NCBI RefSeq assembly: GCF_010389155.1
Contig: NC_057766.1
Span: 32,063,516-32,127,515, forward strand
Source: Erigeron canadensis
Taxonomy: Eukaryota; Streptophyta; Magnoliopsida; Asterales; Asteraceae
Direction of reading: 5' to 3'
Length of the DNA stretch: 64,000 nt
The notes under the pieces are model-generated. The model was not told the DNA's origin. It was given only the letters and a program-made list of their open reading frames with translations, and did not search any database. A program made the position numbers and the translations under genes. Shown in pieces: positions 13,403 through 25,178 of this stretch (its first letter is position 1; each line of letters opens with the position of its first letter).

Positions 13403-16264
13403 TCAAACTTCCTTGTAAAAGAATCTCCTTCGCACACTTGTGCCACCAATCTGCAAGTCATCTTTCTCATCAAGAATCTTCACTCCTTGTGCTGGCACAA
13501 TTGTCTCATCGTCGTCACTAGAGCTTTCTGTCTCCAATGGAGCCTTCCCTTTTGATTCTGTCTTATCGACTTCTTCATTACTCTCACCGTCCTCTGAAGA
13601 AGTGTCATCCATTGTATTAAACATAGTGACACTATCTTTTTGCTCAGTTTTGTTAGAAAAACTCTTGGTTTTCTTATCAGAGAGTGGAAGTAGTGGTTTT
13701 GGTTCTGGGCTTGTAGTATCCCTTCCTAAACTATAAGTGGTTAATAATTTCCGCTCTATGGTTTCTCTTTCTTTCACCAAATCGTCGAGTTGTTCTAACA
13801 TTTCATTGGTTGATGGCCCCTCTGCTGCTTTTTTCTCAAGTTCAGTGATTGTTCTGTCAAATACTTTCTTCTGAAACCGAAGAGAAGACTGCAAAATAAC
13901 ATAAAAGCTGGTTTTTATTACAAATTCGTCACATCAGAACTTGAAGGAAATATACGGGGAACTGAACTTACTCTCTTCTCAAGAAAGTTTCTAAGATTTT
14001 GGTTTTGAAGCTTCTTTTTCTTCCAAAATACACAGCAAAATCTTACCAGGGCTGCTACTACTATCAACAATATTGTTTCGAAGAAGAGAAATAATTCGAT
14101 TGTTTTCTCATTGCCTGAAAAAAAGGAAGCACAAATGTTGAGTAGTTTGAGTAATGAAATGTAGTGCGTCATATTGAGTGGTGCTTTTACCTGTGTAGAT
14201 GATAACTTTTTTGACATCCATTTTGGAACAGCTTGATGTAAGCTTCTGACCTGTTGAGATAAAAAGTTTATAAAACAACATTCGACTTGATTAAAGCAAA
14301 TTACAATGACAAGTATGTGTAGGTTACTTGTGCTAAAGCATGAAAGTGGATTGCCGATATCTGCATCAAGAAGATAATGATGTTGTTAGCTTTAGTCAAA
14401 CTAATACTAATTCTACATAAAAGGAGTTAAAGTTATCTACAGAAACTAACTTGAAATGGAAAGAAATGGAAGAAGTATCCTTCCATCTACAACAAAATTC
14501 CTTAGACCACTCTCAGGGAATATGCTCGACAATTCACCTATATTCGTTACAAATATTAAAAGGTCAAATTATGTCGTTGTCAATAATACGTTTGTATAAA
14601 AGTAAAAGTTTTGATGACTGCGAGAAAAACTAGATCACCAGGATAGCTTTCAGACCAATAAACAGATCCTGTTGCCGGAACCAACAATGTGAAAACGATT
14701 TTTAGTGGTTTCATTCCTGAAACATATGTGTATTCGCCGATATTCTGGCTAGGTATTCCTTCCATCTTTGTCTGAGATATATAAACCGCTAAGCCAGAAC
14801 AGTCAAGTACCGGATTGACTTGAATCACTGCATCCCGAATCTCTCTCCTTGGGAATTTTGTTACAACTCCAGATGGCGATATTGAATAAAGATACCCATC
14901 CAATGAACCAATAGATACCCAACCTGCAGATTGAGACAAATGCAAAAAGATTAAAAACCCTTGAAGATGAAAACAGAAGGACATATGCTTAAATTACCAT
15001 TAGCATCAACAACTGGAGCAGAGTCATTTGAACTTAATGGCCCGACACTTTGCTGCCAAATAACATTTCCAGTTATAACATCAAGAGCAAGAACAACAGG
15101 TTTATCTTGTACAGTGACATAAAGTTGACCATTGTTTCCAGCAGTAATAAAGAAATCCCCTCCCAATGAGCTTAAATCTTGTATCCACTTAAAATAAGGA
15201 CCACGCATAGACACCGAATACAACTCTCCTTGATTATTAGAGACCTACAATATTAATAACATGTAAACTATTACGACATTTCATAAAATATTTACTAGCC
15301 TATATAATTTTTTCCGTAAGAGAACTTACATATATATTAGCATCACAATGATCAAGTACAGGCACGGAAACAAAATAGCAGTCCGTGACATCTTTCCTAC
15401 AACCTTGAAAGTACCCCATTTGAGTAATTACAGGCCCGGCACTCCAAATAAGTTTTCCATCTAACCTGAAAGCAAAGAGCCCTCTTCTATTCATATTGAC
15501 GATAACACAAGAACTAGTTATGCTTACTGCCATCCCAATAATCTCATCCATCCCTTCTAAACCTTTTTCTGGACCCAAGAACACTTCAACAACAGACTCA
15601 TTAGCCAGAACATTCATAGTATTGATTTGTAGTACTCGGTTTTCTGCAACCAAATATACCTGCCAATAAACAACAATCTTGAATATATTTGTTTTTGCTA
15701 AACATTTTTTCAAATGTAAGAATATGCTAAAACTTTACCTTTCCTGAAGCTCCAAGAACGGGCGTTATGCCAGCATTACAAGTGTAGTTAAGAGGTATTT
15801 GTTTAGATATTGAGCCGTTGTTTTCGAAAACCAGAAAGTTCTTTTCCATACATATATAAATCTTCTCTTCATCACCGTTGGTTAAAGGATTCGGGAGCCT
15901 TTTTGTGAATTTGACATGTTGTTCTTCTTTGAACAAATAAAATAATTAGAAATCGTAAAAGAAATTACTCATTCTTAATCTGCATTGCAAGTTTTGTATC
16001 TAAATCTTCTGACTGATATAAAACCATAATTTAGTACATATAAGAACAACATGAATAATCAACTTGAAACCAAACATCATTAATATAAAAAACCACAAAA
16101 AATCAAAGTAAATTTAGTAAATATAAATAAATATAGATATACAAACCTGAAATCAAGTTTGAAAATGTAGGGGAGTTGGAAAAACCAGAATCTGAAGCAG
16201 CGGAAACTAATGAAGACATGTAAATTGTAAAAATGCAGATCAATAATCCAAGAAAAAGCGACAT
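13403..16264 (-). CDS. GEX3: GAMETE EXPRESSED 3-type membrane protein
   Basis: Ten exons, highest first: 16147-16264, 15739-15926 (acceptor could be 15923), 15330-15659, 14998-15244, 14639-14923, 14451-14537, 14328-14360, 14191-14250, 13972-14114, 13403-13888. They sum to 1977 nt, 658 aa, in frame. A signal peptide starts MSLFLGLLICIFTIY. A PQQ-like beta-propeller ectodomain follows (LALDVITGNVIWQQSVGPLS; GWVSIGSLDGYLYSISPSG). One transmembrane helix lies near 455-477 (ELFLFFETILLIVVAALV), followed by a KKKK stop-transfer cluster. The cytosolic tail is a short coiled coil (about 498-530) ending in an acidic Ser-rich stretch. GEX3 is known from Arabidopsis gametes as a plasma-membrane protein involved in pollen-tube guidance and early embryo development. 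The match is by recalled family sequence across the whole protein; orthology is likely. Confidence 0.88.
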
Positions 16265-17308
16265 GGTTTCAGTAGAAATAGAAATATCTTCAATTGTTTT
16301 CTTTGGAAACTGTAGATTTTTTTCAAAATGAATGAGCAGTTAATAAACCGCTGCTATGTGGCGGGAAAGTGTTATTTTGTTTGGAAAATAAATTAAATGA
16401 TAACTTGTAACTCCTGTGTTTTTCTTAGTTAAACGGTTAAATTTTGGACTTTTTTTTTATTGTGACATATATATAATGGTTCTATTTAACATTGTTAGAA
16501 AAAGTTGATGATTCCATATTTCCATTCTAAACATATTACATACTGACTTTCTTTTGAAGTTAAATATATTGTCCAAGGATGAAAGTGTTGTGCCTACTTT
16601 TTGATCATTTTAATCTTCTATTTAATGACCCCAGGTTAACGAATAGACCGTCTAGGGTCAAAAACTCAAAATGAACCCAAACGATCAAGACGGAGCCTAA
16701 AAGGCAAAAGTTATTATCGAGATCAAACCTAGAACAAATTAACATGTAAAATGATTTTCATGTGGTTAACTGACATGTGAAGAAAATGTTGTATATGACA
16801 GGTTAATATATTAGGGAGCGCCGGAGCGGTTAAACTCTTTTGCAAGTGTTGATGGTTAGCCAATAGTTCTTATTCAAATTTGGACATTTTTTTAAGTAAT
16901 TTGATTGCATTTGAAGCTGGAATCCATGTATAATTTCTGATGACTTTTGTGAGTATTTTAACAGTGGTGGATGGATGCAGTGGTTCTCTGGGGGTTGCTA
17001 ACATAGACACTGAAAGATCGCAAATACAAATCAAAAGCAGAAGAGAAATGATTCTTACATTGTTAACAAAATTTACATGGAAAACTTGGCACAAAATTTC
17101 CCAAAAAGAATGACCAAGATGGCAACCACCATGCTGAAATAGTCAATTTTCTATACACTGACAGTGCAAAAAGAATGCACAAACAGCTCTTTGATCACGA
17201 AAGTATCTCAGGAACTCGGGTTGTACTATCTAAGTTTGTAATTGTATCATATTTATACTGGCAGTGCATAGAAAATAATGTCACTAAGATATCAGTTTCT
17301 ATGTTTCC
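16265..17308. other. Intergenic region
   Basis: This lies between the GEX3 start and the PERK stop; both genes read leftward. It should hold the GEX3 promoter and the PERK 3' UTR. Apart from AT-rich runs I see no gene or repeat. Confidence 0.5.
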
Positions 17309-20300
17309 TCAACTCCTCCAGCTGCTTTGAGTATTATTATAGAATTCAGAACTGTAGTCTTGACTACCAAACGCCATCCTTTGGAACAATTTAATTTGTG
17401 CAGACTGTTCTCTTGAGTCAAAAATTTCGCTCTGTCCTGGTTTCATGCCATTTGAAAGATCTGTCGTGAACTCGACAATAGAATCTAGAGCTCTTACCAC
17501 CTGCACCAACCATGTCAATTTTCTAGTCACTTTGAGCGATGTTCTAGACACCCAATGAAACAAAAATGCAATTATTACCTGACTCATTCGTGGTCGCTTT
17601 GGTGCTAAATGGCGTATGCAAGCTGCAGCTGCTTCGATCATCCGAAACATTTCTACCTGCACATAGTTCTTTCCCAACCTTGGGTCTACCAATTCATCAA
17701 AATCCTCATTTTCAAGTGCCTTGTTAAGCAAAGGTCGAGCCTGAAAGTATATGATGAAGAATCATGGATTTAATTAATTATATGAAAATCAATACTAGTT
17801 CCTTCACATAACGTAAGTAGTTCAGTGTATAACATTTGACTCAATAAACCTACCCATTCGACCAGGCTTTCATCGCCCAAAGGTTGAGATCCATCAACAG
17901 GCTTACGTCCAGTGATGAGCTCTAAGACCACTACCCCGAATGAGAAAACATCAGATTTTTCTGTCAACTTTCCACTTGAAGCATACTCTGGAGCCATATA
18001 ACTGACCAAATCACAACAATTGTTTCATCAGATATATAAGCCACATAATTGTTTCATCAGATTAAACAAAGGTACTAATTCCACAGTTCTGTAAACGAGA
18101 TGAACCACAGCCACCATTGTTGATTATAGCCTACAAACTTGCTAATCTTATAAGCTTACCGGGGTATACTCCTACCCTTTATCCCCCCCAAAAAAACTTG
18201 CTAATCTTAGCATTTTCCGTGAACTTCAGTGGTTCTTTGGATAAACTTTTTTAGTAAATTTATTCAACTGAAATATGATATGATCCCACATCGGTCATGT
18301 ATGGGATTGGTTGGCGGTTTATAAGCCTAGGTGTCCCCGCCTCCTTTGAGCTAGCTTTTGGGAGTGAGTTCTACACTTAGCTTATGGCATGATGCGAGCC
18401 TATTATGGGATGGGTTTGTATCAATTGGTATCAGAGCTAGCCCTACCTTTCGAGGTTCCAATGCTCGGACTGGTGGCCTATGGAGTGGTGGCTTGGACCC
18501 AAGGAGAAGGGTGCCAACCGTGACCAACATAGCCGTGACCAACGAGGACGTTGGCTCTTCAAAGGGTGGGGTATTGATATGATCCCACATCGGTCAAGTA
18601 TGAGATTGGTTGGTGGTTTATAAGCCTAGGTGTTCCCTCCTCCTTTGAGATAGCTTTTGGGAGTGAGTTCTACACTTAGCTTATGGCATGATGCGAGCCT
18701 ATTATGGGATGGGTTTGTATCAAAATACTTTCAATGTCATGAGCTCATACAAAACTATTCAGCCAAGCCAAGGCTCAATCCTATACGAGCCCACAAAAAC
18801 TATTATTAGAGGAGCAGCACCAGGTTCATGAAAATGCAAGCCCATGAGCGCATCAACATGGCTTGTGCTAACAAGTATGCACAGAAACCAAGCCTATAGA
18901 AGCCAAATCAAGTCTGCAGCTTTAGGCAGCCCCAGCCTAAAGGTTTCAAGCTTGGTGAGCTAAAAGCCAAACCCAAGCCTTAATTTTTCAAAAGATGGCC
19001 AAGCTAGACTAAGTTCAAATGATATACACCAAATTTTGGTTTTCATGAGTAAAAGAACTACGTGATATTATCGAAAGGTTAATATTTGTAGTATAATCTA
19101 GTTTTTCAGAAAGAAAGGAAAAGATATTAGTCAACAGATAGAGAGCCTAAATAACTGGAAAAGAGGCTATTTACCCAAAGGTTCCCATGACACGAGTTGT
19201 GATATGTGTATTTGTATCCATTGCTAACTTTGCAAGCCCAAAATCTGCCACCTGCCAATTAATTAATTTACAGTTCAAACTTCAAAAGAAGTTATTAATT
19301 TTATTAACAAACCCACTTGGTTTTATGAAGATTATTCTTGAAGAAAAGCACCCAACAATTTGCCGATTGAGTCATTTCCACACAGATTGCAGAAGTTAAA
19401 ATGTAAATATAATCACTGTACTTGGTTAGTTTTTTCCAAGAAGGCACATTCTAGTAAGAAAAAGTGTTTATTTTTTCAACTTGTTCCAACTTGAAAGTGT
19501 AGGTTACCTGGGCATCAAAGTTTTCATCCAATAAAATGTTAGATGACTTAATGTCTCTGTGAATGATTCGTGGATGACCTGATACACAGCAAGAATGTCA
19601 AAAGTTATACATTGGTATATAAAAACATAAATAAAATAAAATAAAATAATTATAAGTTGGAATATGAAAAGAGACAATAGATATTAAGAATGGAAACTTA
19701 CAATCTTCATGCAAGTAAGCTAAACCACGAGCTGCACCAGCAGCGACTTTAATTCGGGTCGGCCAGTCCATAACCGGCCTGCCTTCGCCTACAAAGTGGA
19801 ACAAAATCATATATAAAGGATATAAACAAGGAGCTTATAAGCAAGTTTATATGAAACTCATTCTCAATGAGCTACAAAATGAAACACTAACCGTGAAGAT
19901 GGTAATGAAGGGTGTCATTTGAAACAAACTGATAAACAAGTAATCGTTGATGATCGGAGATGCAATAACCAACAAGAGAAACTAAATGACGATGGTGAAC
20001 TCGACTAATAATCTCAACTTCGGCTCTGAATTCTCGCTCTCCCTGTCCACCACCAATTTTCAGCTGTTTAACTGCAACTTCTCTCCCATCTTCTAACATC
20101 CCCTTGTAAACACACCCAAACCCACCTTCACCTAGAAGATTACTTCCTGAAAATCCATTTGTGGCATCACTTAATTCTTCATAGGTGAACCATGCCCTCG
20201 AGTTTCCTACACCACCATGCTCCGGTGAGTAGATGGAGTTACTTAATGAAGGGCTAGCTGCTAATGGGTGGGCCGACTGTTGGGACCTCAAAAACTGCGA

Positions 20301-21386
20301 GTCTGTAAAACACATAAACTCAATGCGATATATCCATATAATAAAGAAGCCAACTACCTATAATAAAGGCACACCAAATATAAAATGTAGTTGTAAAACA
20401 ATAATGAGGTGGTTTGATATATCACCTGACTTTTGGGAGGAAGCAGATGGCGAAGGCATAATATAAACATGAGAACGTCCATTTCGTCTTCTTTGTCTTC
20501 GTTTGAACCACACTGCTAACACCAAGAGGCTGAGTGTAAAAAAACCGACAACAAGGCCAATTGCCATTACAGCACCTTTATTTGATCCACCAGATGCACC
20601 ATTTTCTCTACCAGCAGTGCTTGCATCTGTTGCTCGTGCAGTTGGCTTCTCAGTGGGTACAGATGGCAACTGTAAATCAGGTGGAGTTCCGGGAATGGAT
20701 GAATTGGTTGAAGTTGCTAAAGGAGGAGGTGATGATGTTGAAGTTGGAGGAGTGATGGTGGTGTTTGAGGGGGGAGCGGGTGCAGGGGGTGTTACTTGTG
20801 GTGGGGATTTTTCCGGGGGGTTTGCTTGTGGTGGAGGTGGAGAGGAAGACACTGGTGGTGATGGAACATTTTCGGGAGGTGGTGGGGAAGGAGAAACGGA
20901 TGCAGGAGGCGGAGAAGGGTCAGGTACAGTAGGAGACGGTGGAGAAGCATTTGGGTCAGGTGGAGGGGGAGAACCAACTGATGGTGGTGGTGGAGACAAA
21001 ACTGTAGCAGGTGGTGAGTTTGCAGCCGGAGGAGAAGCGGTGGCAGGTGGTAAAGGCGGAGGAGTTGACACGGGTGAGGCTGGTGGTGGTGCTGCAGGTG
21101 CAGATGGAGGAGGGGAATCAGGTACTACTACTACTGGTGGTGGTGGGGAGGCATCTGGTGGTGGTGGTGAAGCATCTGGTGGGGGTGGTGACAAAGTAAT
21201 TGGAGGTGGTGACCCCGGCAATGGAGGCAACTGTAAAGGTGGAGCTGAAGTTGCAGGAGTAGCAGGAGGTGGTGGTGTCACAGTAGCCTGATCGGGCTCA
21301 GACGCCGGGGAAACAGGTGTAGGGTTTGAGGACACCGGAGGAATCAACGAGGGTGAAGAACTCGGGGAAGGTGATGTTGAAGCCAT
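17309..21386 (-). CDS. PERK: Proline-rich extensin-like receptor kinase (PERK)
   Basis: Eight exons, highest first: 20426-21386, 19892-20302, 19702-19788, 19508-19578, 19175-19251, 17854-18001, 17579-17740, 17309-17500. They sum to 2109 nt, 702 aa, in frame. Residues 1 to about 260 are Pro/Ser-rich extensin-like sequence with many SPPPP blocks and no obvious cleavable signal peptide, as is usual for PERKs. A transmembrane helix lies near 271-293 ([20 protein letters not shown]), then RRQRRR. The kinase has GEGGFG at 378-383, catalytic Lys399 (VAVK), HRDIKSSN at 493-500, DFG at 513-515 and [13 protein letters not shown]. All active-kinase residues are present. The end ([11 protein letters not shown]) resembles AtPERK8/13. 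PERKs sit in the plasma membrane and are thought to sense cell-wall state or damage. The exact member is not resolved. The intron between 18001 and 19175 carries a TRIM element. Confidence 0.95.
18276..18722 (+). mobile_element. TRIM (miniature LTR retrotransposon) in a PERK intron
   Basis: Two 148-bp direct LTRs lie at 18276-18423 and 18575-18722. Both start TGATATGATCCCACATCGG and end TTTGTATCA, and differ at six positions. Just inside the 5' LTR is ATTGGTATCAGAGCTAG, the usual primer-binding site for initiator Met-tRNA. A purine tract (AAAGGGTGGGG) precedes the 3' LTR. The internal part is about 150 bp and non-coding. A perfect 5-bp target duplication, aaata, flanks the element (18271-18275 and 18723-18727). 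The whole element is 447 bp. Confidence 0.95.
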
Positions 21387-22307
21387 CTAAAAAGATACTA
21401 ACTTGTCTAATCAACAAAACTCTTAATTCAAAACTAAATTCCAGTCACTAATATCATAATGTAGCATAAACCACAAATACTAAAATCTCAAGAACCCTAT
21501 AAAACTTCACTTAGTACCAAAATCTTCCAATATCCACACAAATCCCTAATGTAATCAAAACCCCAAATCTCAAAATTCAAGATTATTTAGTGATCAGCAA
21601 CTTAAATTTCGATACACCATCTTTGACAGGATTCGATATCGTTGCTAATAGTACTTAAATTCCCAATATTTCAAACCACATAGTAAAAAAAGTCAAGATC
21701 TTGGTAAAACCACCAAATCTATCAAAATGTAATGCAACCCCAGATCTCAAACTTCAAGATATTAGCATAAACATCAATAAAAATCCAAACTTTAAAGATT
21801 TCAAATGCAAATGCAGCACAAAATTCCTAAAAAGATTTAAACTAAAAAGCATGAAAACAAAAGGTAAAGGTACTAACTTTATGTTATCATTTACAAGATC
21901 TTGACAATCAATCAACAGACAGTCACAAGAAGTGGAATGTCGATGGATTAAAGTGGGGTTTATTTTGTGAGAAAATGGCAGGGGCTAAATTAATGCAGAA
22001 AAGGTAACGTGGGGGCGACTTTGAATGGGTCTTGTTGTTAATGGAGATCGTAGAAGGGAAGTCAAACCAACATCATGAAAGGCATGTTACAACTTTCATT
22101 TCAATATCAAAGGGTTTGTGTGGTCTGTCATGTGGTTGTTGTAATGTAATGTTTGTTTGCAACCACGATTTCTTATGTGACCGAATCAAGACAAAAAACA
22201 AGGATAATACTTTCATTTTCATTGTTAAGTACTAGTTTGGACAAAATAAATGGAATGTAATATCTCTTTCAATCTTTAATTTTTTATAATTTTTTCATAG
22301 TTGTATG

Positions 22308-22571
22308 TAGGGATGATAAAAAAAACCGTTGACCCGGAACCGGCCCGAAGCCCTAACGGGCTGGGTCACGGGTCAAGCTTTTGGTGTTTTCACGGGTCAT
22401 GGATTAGACGGGTCGGGTGAAGGCAAAAACCGAAAAAGCGTGAAGGAAAGCCGTGACCCACCCGAACCTGACCCGAACCGACCCGTGTCTTCACGGGCCG
22501 GATCACGGTTCACGTTTTCATGCTCTCGCGGGTCGCGGGTCGGGCCAGGTTTTGACCCGTGCTCATCCCTA
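22308..22571. mobile_element. hAT-type MITE, 264 bp
   Basis: The ends are TAGGGATGA... and ...TCATCCCTA, a 9-bp perfect terminal inverted repeat. They are flanked by the perfect 8-bp duplication gttgtatg (22300-22307 and 22572-22579). The interior is much more GC-rich than its surroundings and repeats GGGTC/GACCC motifs on both strands. An 8-bp target duplication is the hAT-superfamily signature. No transposase is encoded. Confidence 0.9.
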
Positions 22572-22798
22572 GTTGTATGGTGTAGCGATTTTTTTTAAGA
22601 GATATTAAATTATTGTACATTTATCATAAAATTTAAGACTGGATTTTTGGTATAGAAGGTATAAATTTTTTATGCACATTAAGTGCGAGCTGCATTTAGG
22701 ATTTTTTTTATTCAAATTATTTTGAAAAATCTATATTAAAAATAATTTTTTTAACAACGAGTTAGTAGTTTGTAGTTCCTAGTTAGCATTCGAAACAC

Positions 22799-23531
22799 TA
22801 AGGATGGTATCGATACCAATACCTTACCAATACCGTAAAGCACCGAAACCAAAAATCCCCCAAACCATTTACCGAATACCGTACCGAATTTAGGTACCGG
22901 TACCAGTTTGGTATCGGTTTCGGTACCGGGATATTCGGTTTCATACCCTATATGGTACCAAATTAGTCATAGAAACTCTCTCTATCCTTCTTTCTTCTTT
23001 GCAAAACAAGTTGGTGTGGTAAAATCCGACAATAAGCTCACGTACACTAGTAAACACAATACACCCAAAATCCAAAACGGAATACACATACACCCAAATA
23101 AAAGCAGTTGGTAATCATATTCATTTTGTTATTATATTATTATATTGTCTTATATTTCTAATCATATTCATGTTGGCTTAACATTAACATAACTCGTTAA
23201 CTTTTAATGTGATATAGAATCTGATTTAACGTCATAGACAATAAAGCATCTACAAGAGCAAATGATCAAACAAAGAGAGTCACGCAATAACAAGAAACAT
23301 GGAAACTTGCTGCAAAACCTGAAATAATTGCTATAGAAAATCAAATACTAGAAATCGGTACTAATAATCGGTTTCCCCGTACTAAACCGGTACCAAACCG
23401 ATTGGTAACGAAACCGATTTCACCAATTTTCTAAAACCGATACCGAATCCCTATCGGTACCGATTTTCGGTGCCGGTACCGTACCCGGTACCGGTTCAGT
23501 TTTAGTATTTCGGTAATTTTGCTCATCCCTA
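22799..23531. mobile_element. Older hAT-like non-autonomous element, about 733 bp
   Basis: The 5' end TAAGGATGGTATCG pairs imperfectly with the 3' end ...TTGCTCATCCCTA. The flanks cgaaacac (22791-22798) and tgagacac (23532-23539) agree at six of eight positions, as expected for a decayed 8-bp duplication. The arms are rich in GGTACCGG and CCGATACCG motifs in inverted orientation. No coding sequence is present. It appears older than its neighbour at 22308. Confidence 0.7.
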
Positions 23532-25178
23532 TGAGACACCACAGTGATATCCAATTGGACAATATGCGGAGCTCGAACCACGCATGTCTGGGATGAAACT
23601 CAGAACTCTTGAAAACTCCCTAATCATCCACTCTTACATATGTAGAATGTATGATTCGAACCCTGGTGAATTTCCTTAAGGTCACCTTACCAATGGGTCA
23701 CCAACCATTGGTAATAATTTCTCATTATTGTATAAGCAACATATATCCCACATGTTATACGACAACCGTACCCACTCTCGGCAAGCTTTAGGTCGACCCA
23801 TATTTAGTCTGACCACGAGTGCATATCAATAGGCCTGATTCGTGGTCATACCATGAGTGAAAAACATGTGTTGTTATAGACAGACATTTTATTTAAAATA
23901 GAAAATAAATGGGTTTTAGATTATCGAGTTTGGGTTATATTAAGGATATTGTAAGGGGATTAATAGCGGGTTGGTGATGAAAATGAGATTTTCTAATATC
24001 ACATTAATAATTTGATATGGTGTCGATAGAGACTAGTAATGTAACATCTTGTGTCAATATCTTGTGTCGACAAGTAATATAGCATCAAAATATCAAATTG
24101 TGTCGATAAGGTTTATGCTGTCACTATCTATATATATTAAGTTTATGACTGCAATCAAGCAAAATTAGAAGATCAACCTGAAACAATAGTTAAACATTCT
24201 GTTTATGAACATATTGCATTTATACAACGGGCTCGAGATCACTCGGGGTTAAACATTTTCTTTTTTTTGTACTGATCAAGTATAATAATTACTCCGAACG
24301 AGCTAAGAAGATCGAACAAGCTAAAAAGGTTTGCTGTCCGCGGTACTTCTTCACTTGTTTGTTAAACTACTACTACTTAAACATAATATAATAGGTACTT
24401 AGACAATAAACAATTTGACTTTAGATTAGATTGAAGTATAAACATAATTGAAGTATAGGGCCAAGATTGAATATATCAGCATGTTAGTTGAGATCTCCAG
24501 CTACAAAATTGCCTCTTCACACGTTTTCATCTTACTTTATATGATCTAATTGTCTGCCAGAAGTAAAATAACCTCCCACTAACAGCAATATCTAATCTGA
24601 TTCTGATCCAAACTTGAACTAAAACCAAACCAATGATCAAGCAACCACCCGAAAACAACGCATATTGCAACGTGAATGGAATGCCGATGGAACGAACTAG
24701 TACTATAATCAACCCTGTCCAAGTATATCACTAACTCGCCCGAATCTCAGGTTAAGCAGGAACATTACCCATTATGACTTCGAATCTTATTACTCACATA
24801 AGAATTTGAAATCCTTGAATCTGGAGATATCCACTGGTTTATGTTACCTTGAAATTTATATTCCTCGTGATTCATAAATAAAATTATATGTTAGGTCATG
24901 CGACATCTGAGTGAATACTATCAATTGGTAAATTTATGCATAAAAATGTAATTATAAACCTCAGATGAAAATAGATGTCAGTGTGGAACAATGCTTTTGC
25001 ATACTGCAAGCAAACTTAATAATGGTCATTCGGAAGAAGGTAATAACCAAATCGTGACGTATATATCATCTAACTCGAAAAAAAACTTAAAGTGTAACCA
25101 AAAAAACCTCCCTTTGCAAACAACAGCAAAATATTTCATACAAATGATACAGAAACATCTAGCAATAGTATCAAAGCA

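Larger units (their letters stand above)
21387..25178. other. Intergenic region with two hAT-type MITEs
   Basis: This covers the PERK promoter side and the 3' flank of the first GH81 gene. Two mobile elements at 22308-22571 and 22799-23531 are listed separately. Short open frames inside them reflect GC-rich repeats, not genes. The remainder (about 23540-25178) shows no supportable feature. Confidence 0.55.

Noticed and set aside
20503..21291. 262-aa Gly-rich open frame on the plus strand
   Set aside because: It is the antisense of the Pro-rich PERK ectodomain; CCN proline codons read backwards as glycine codons keep the frame open. No independent signal.
22329..22598. 89-aa open frame rich in Arg, Pro and Gly
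   Set aside because: It covers the GC-rich hAT MITE at 22308 and is explained by GGGTC repeats.
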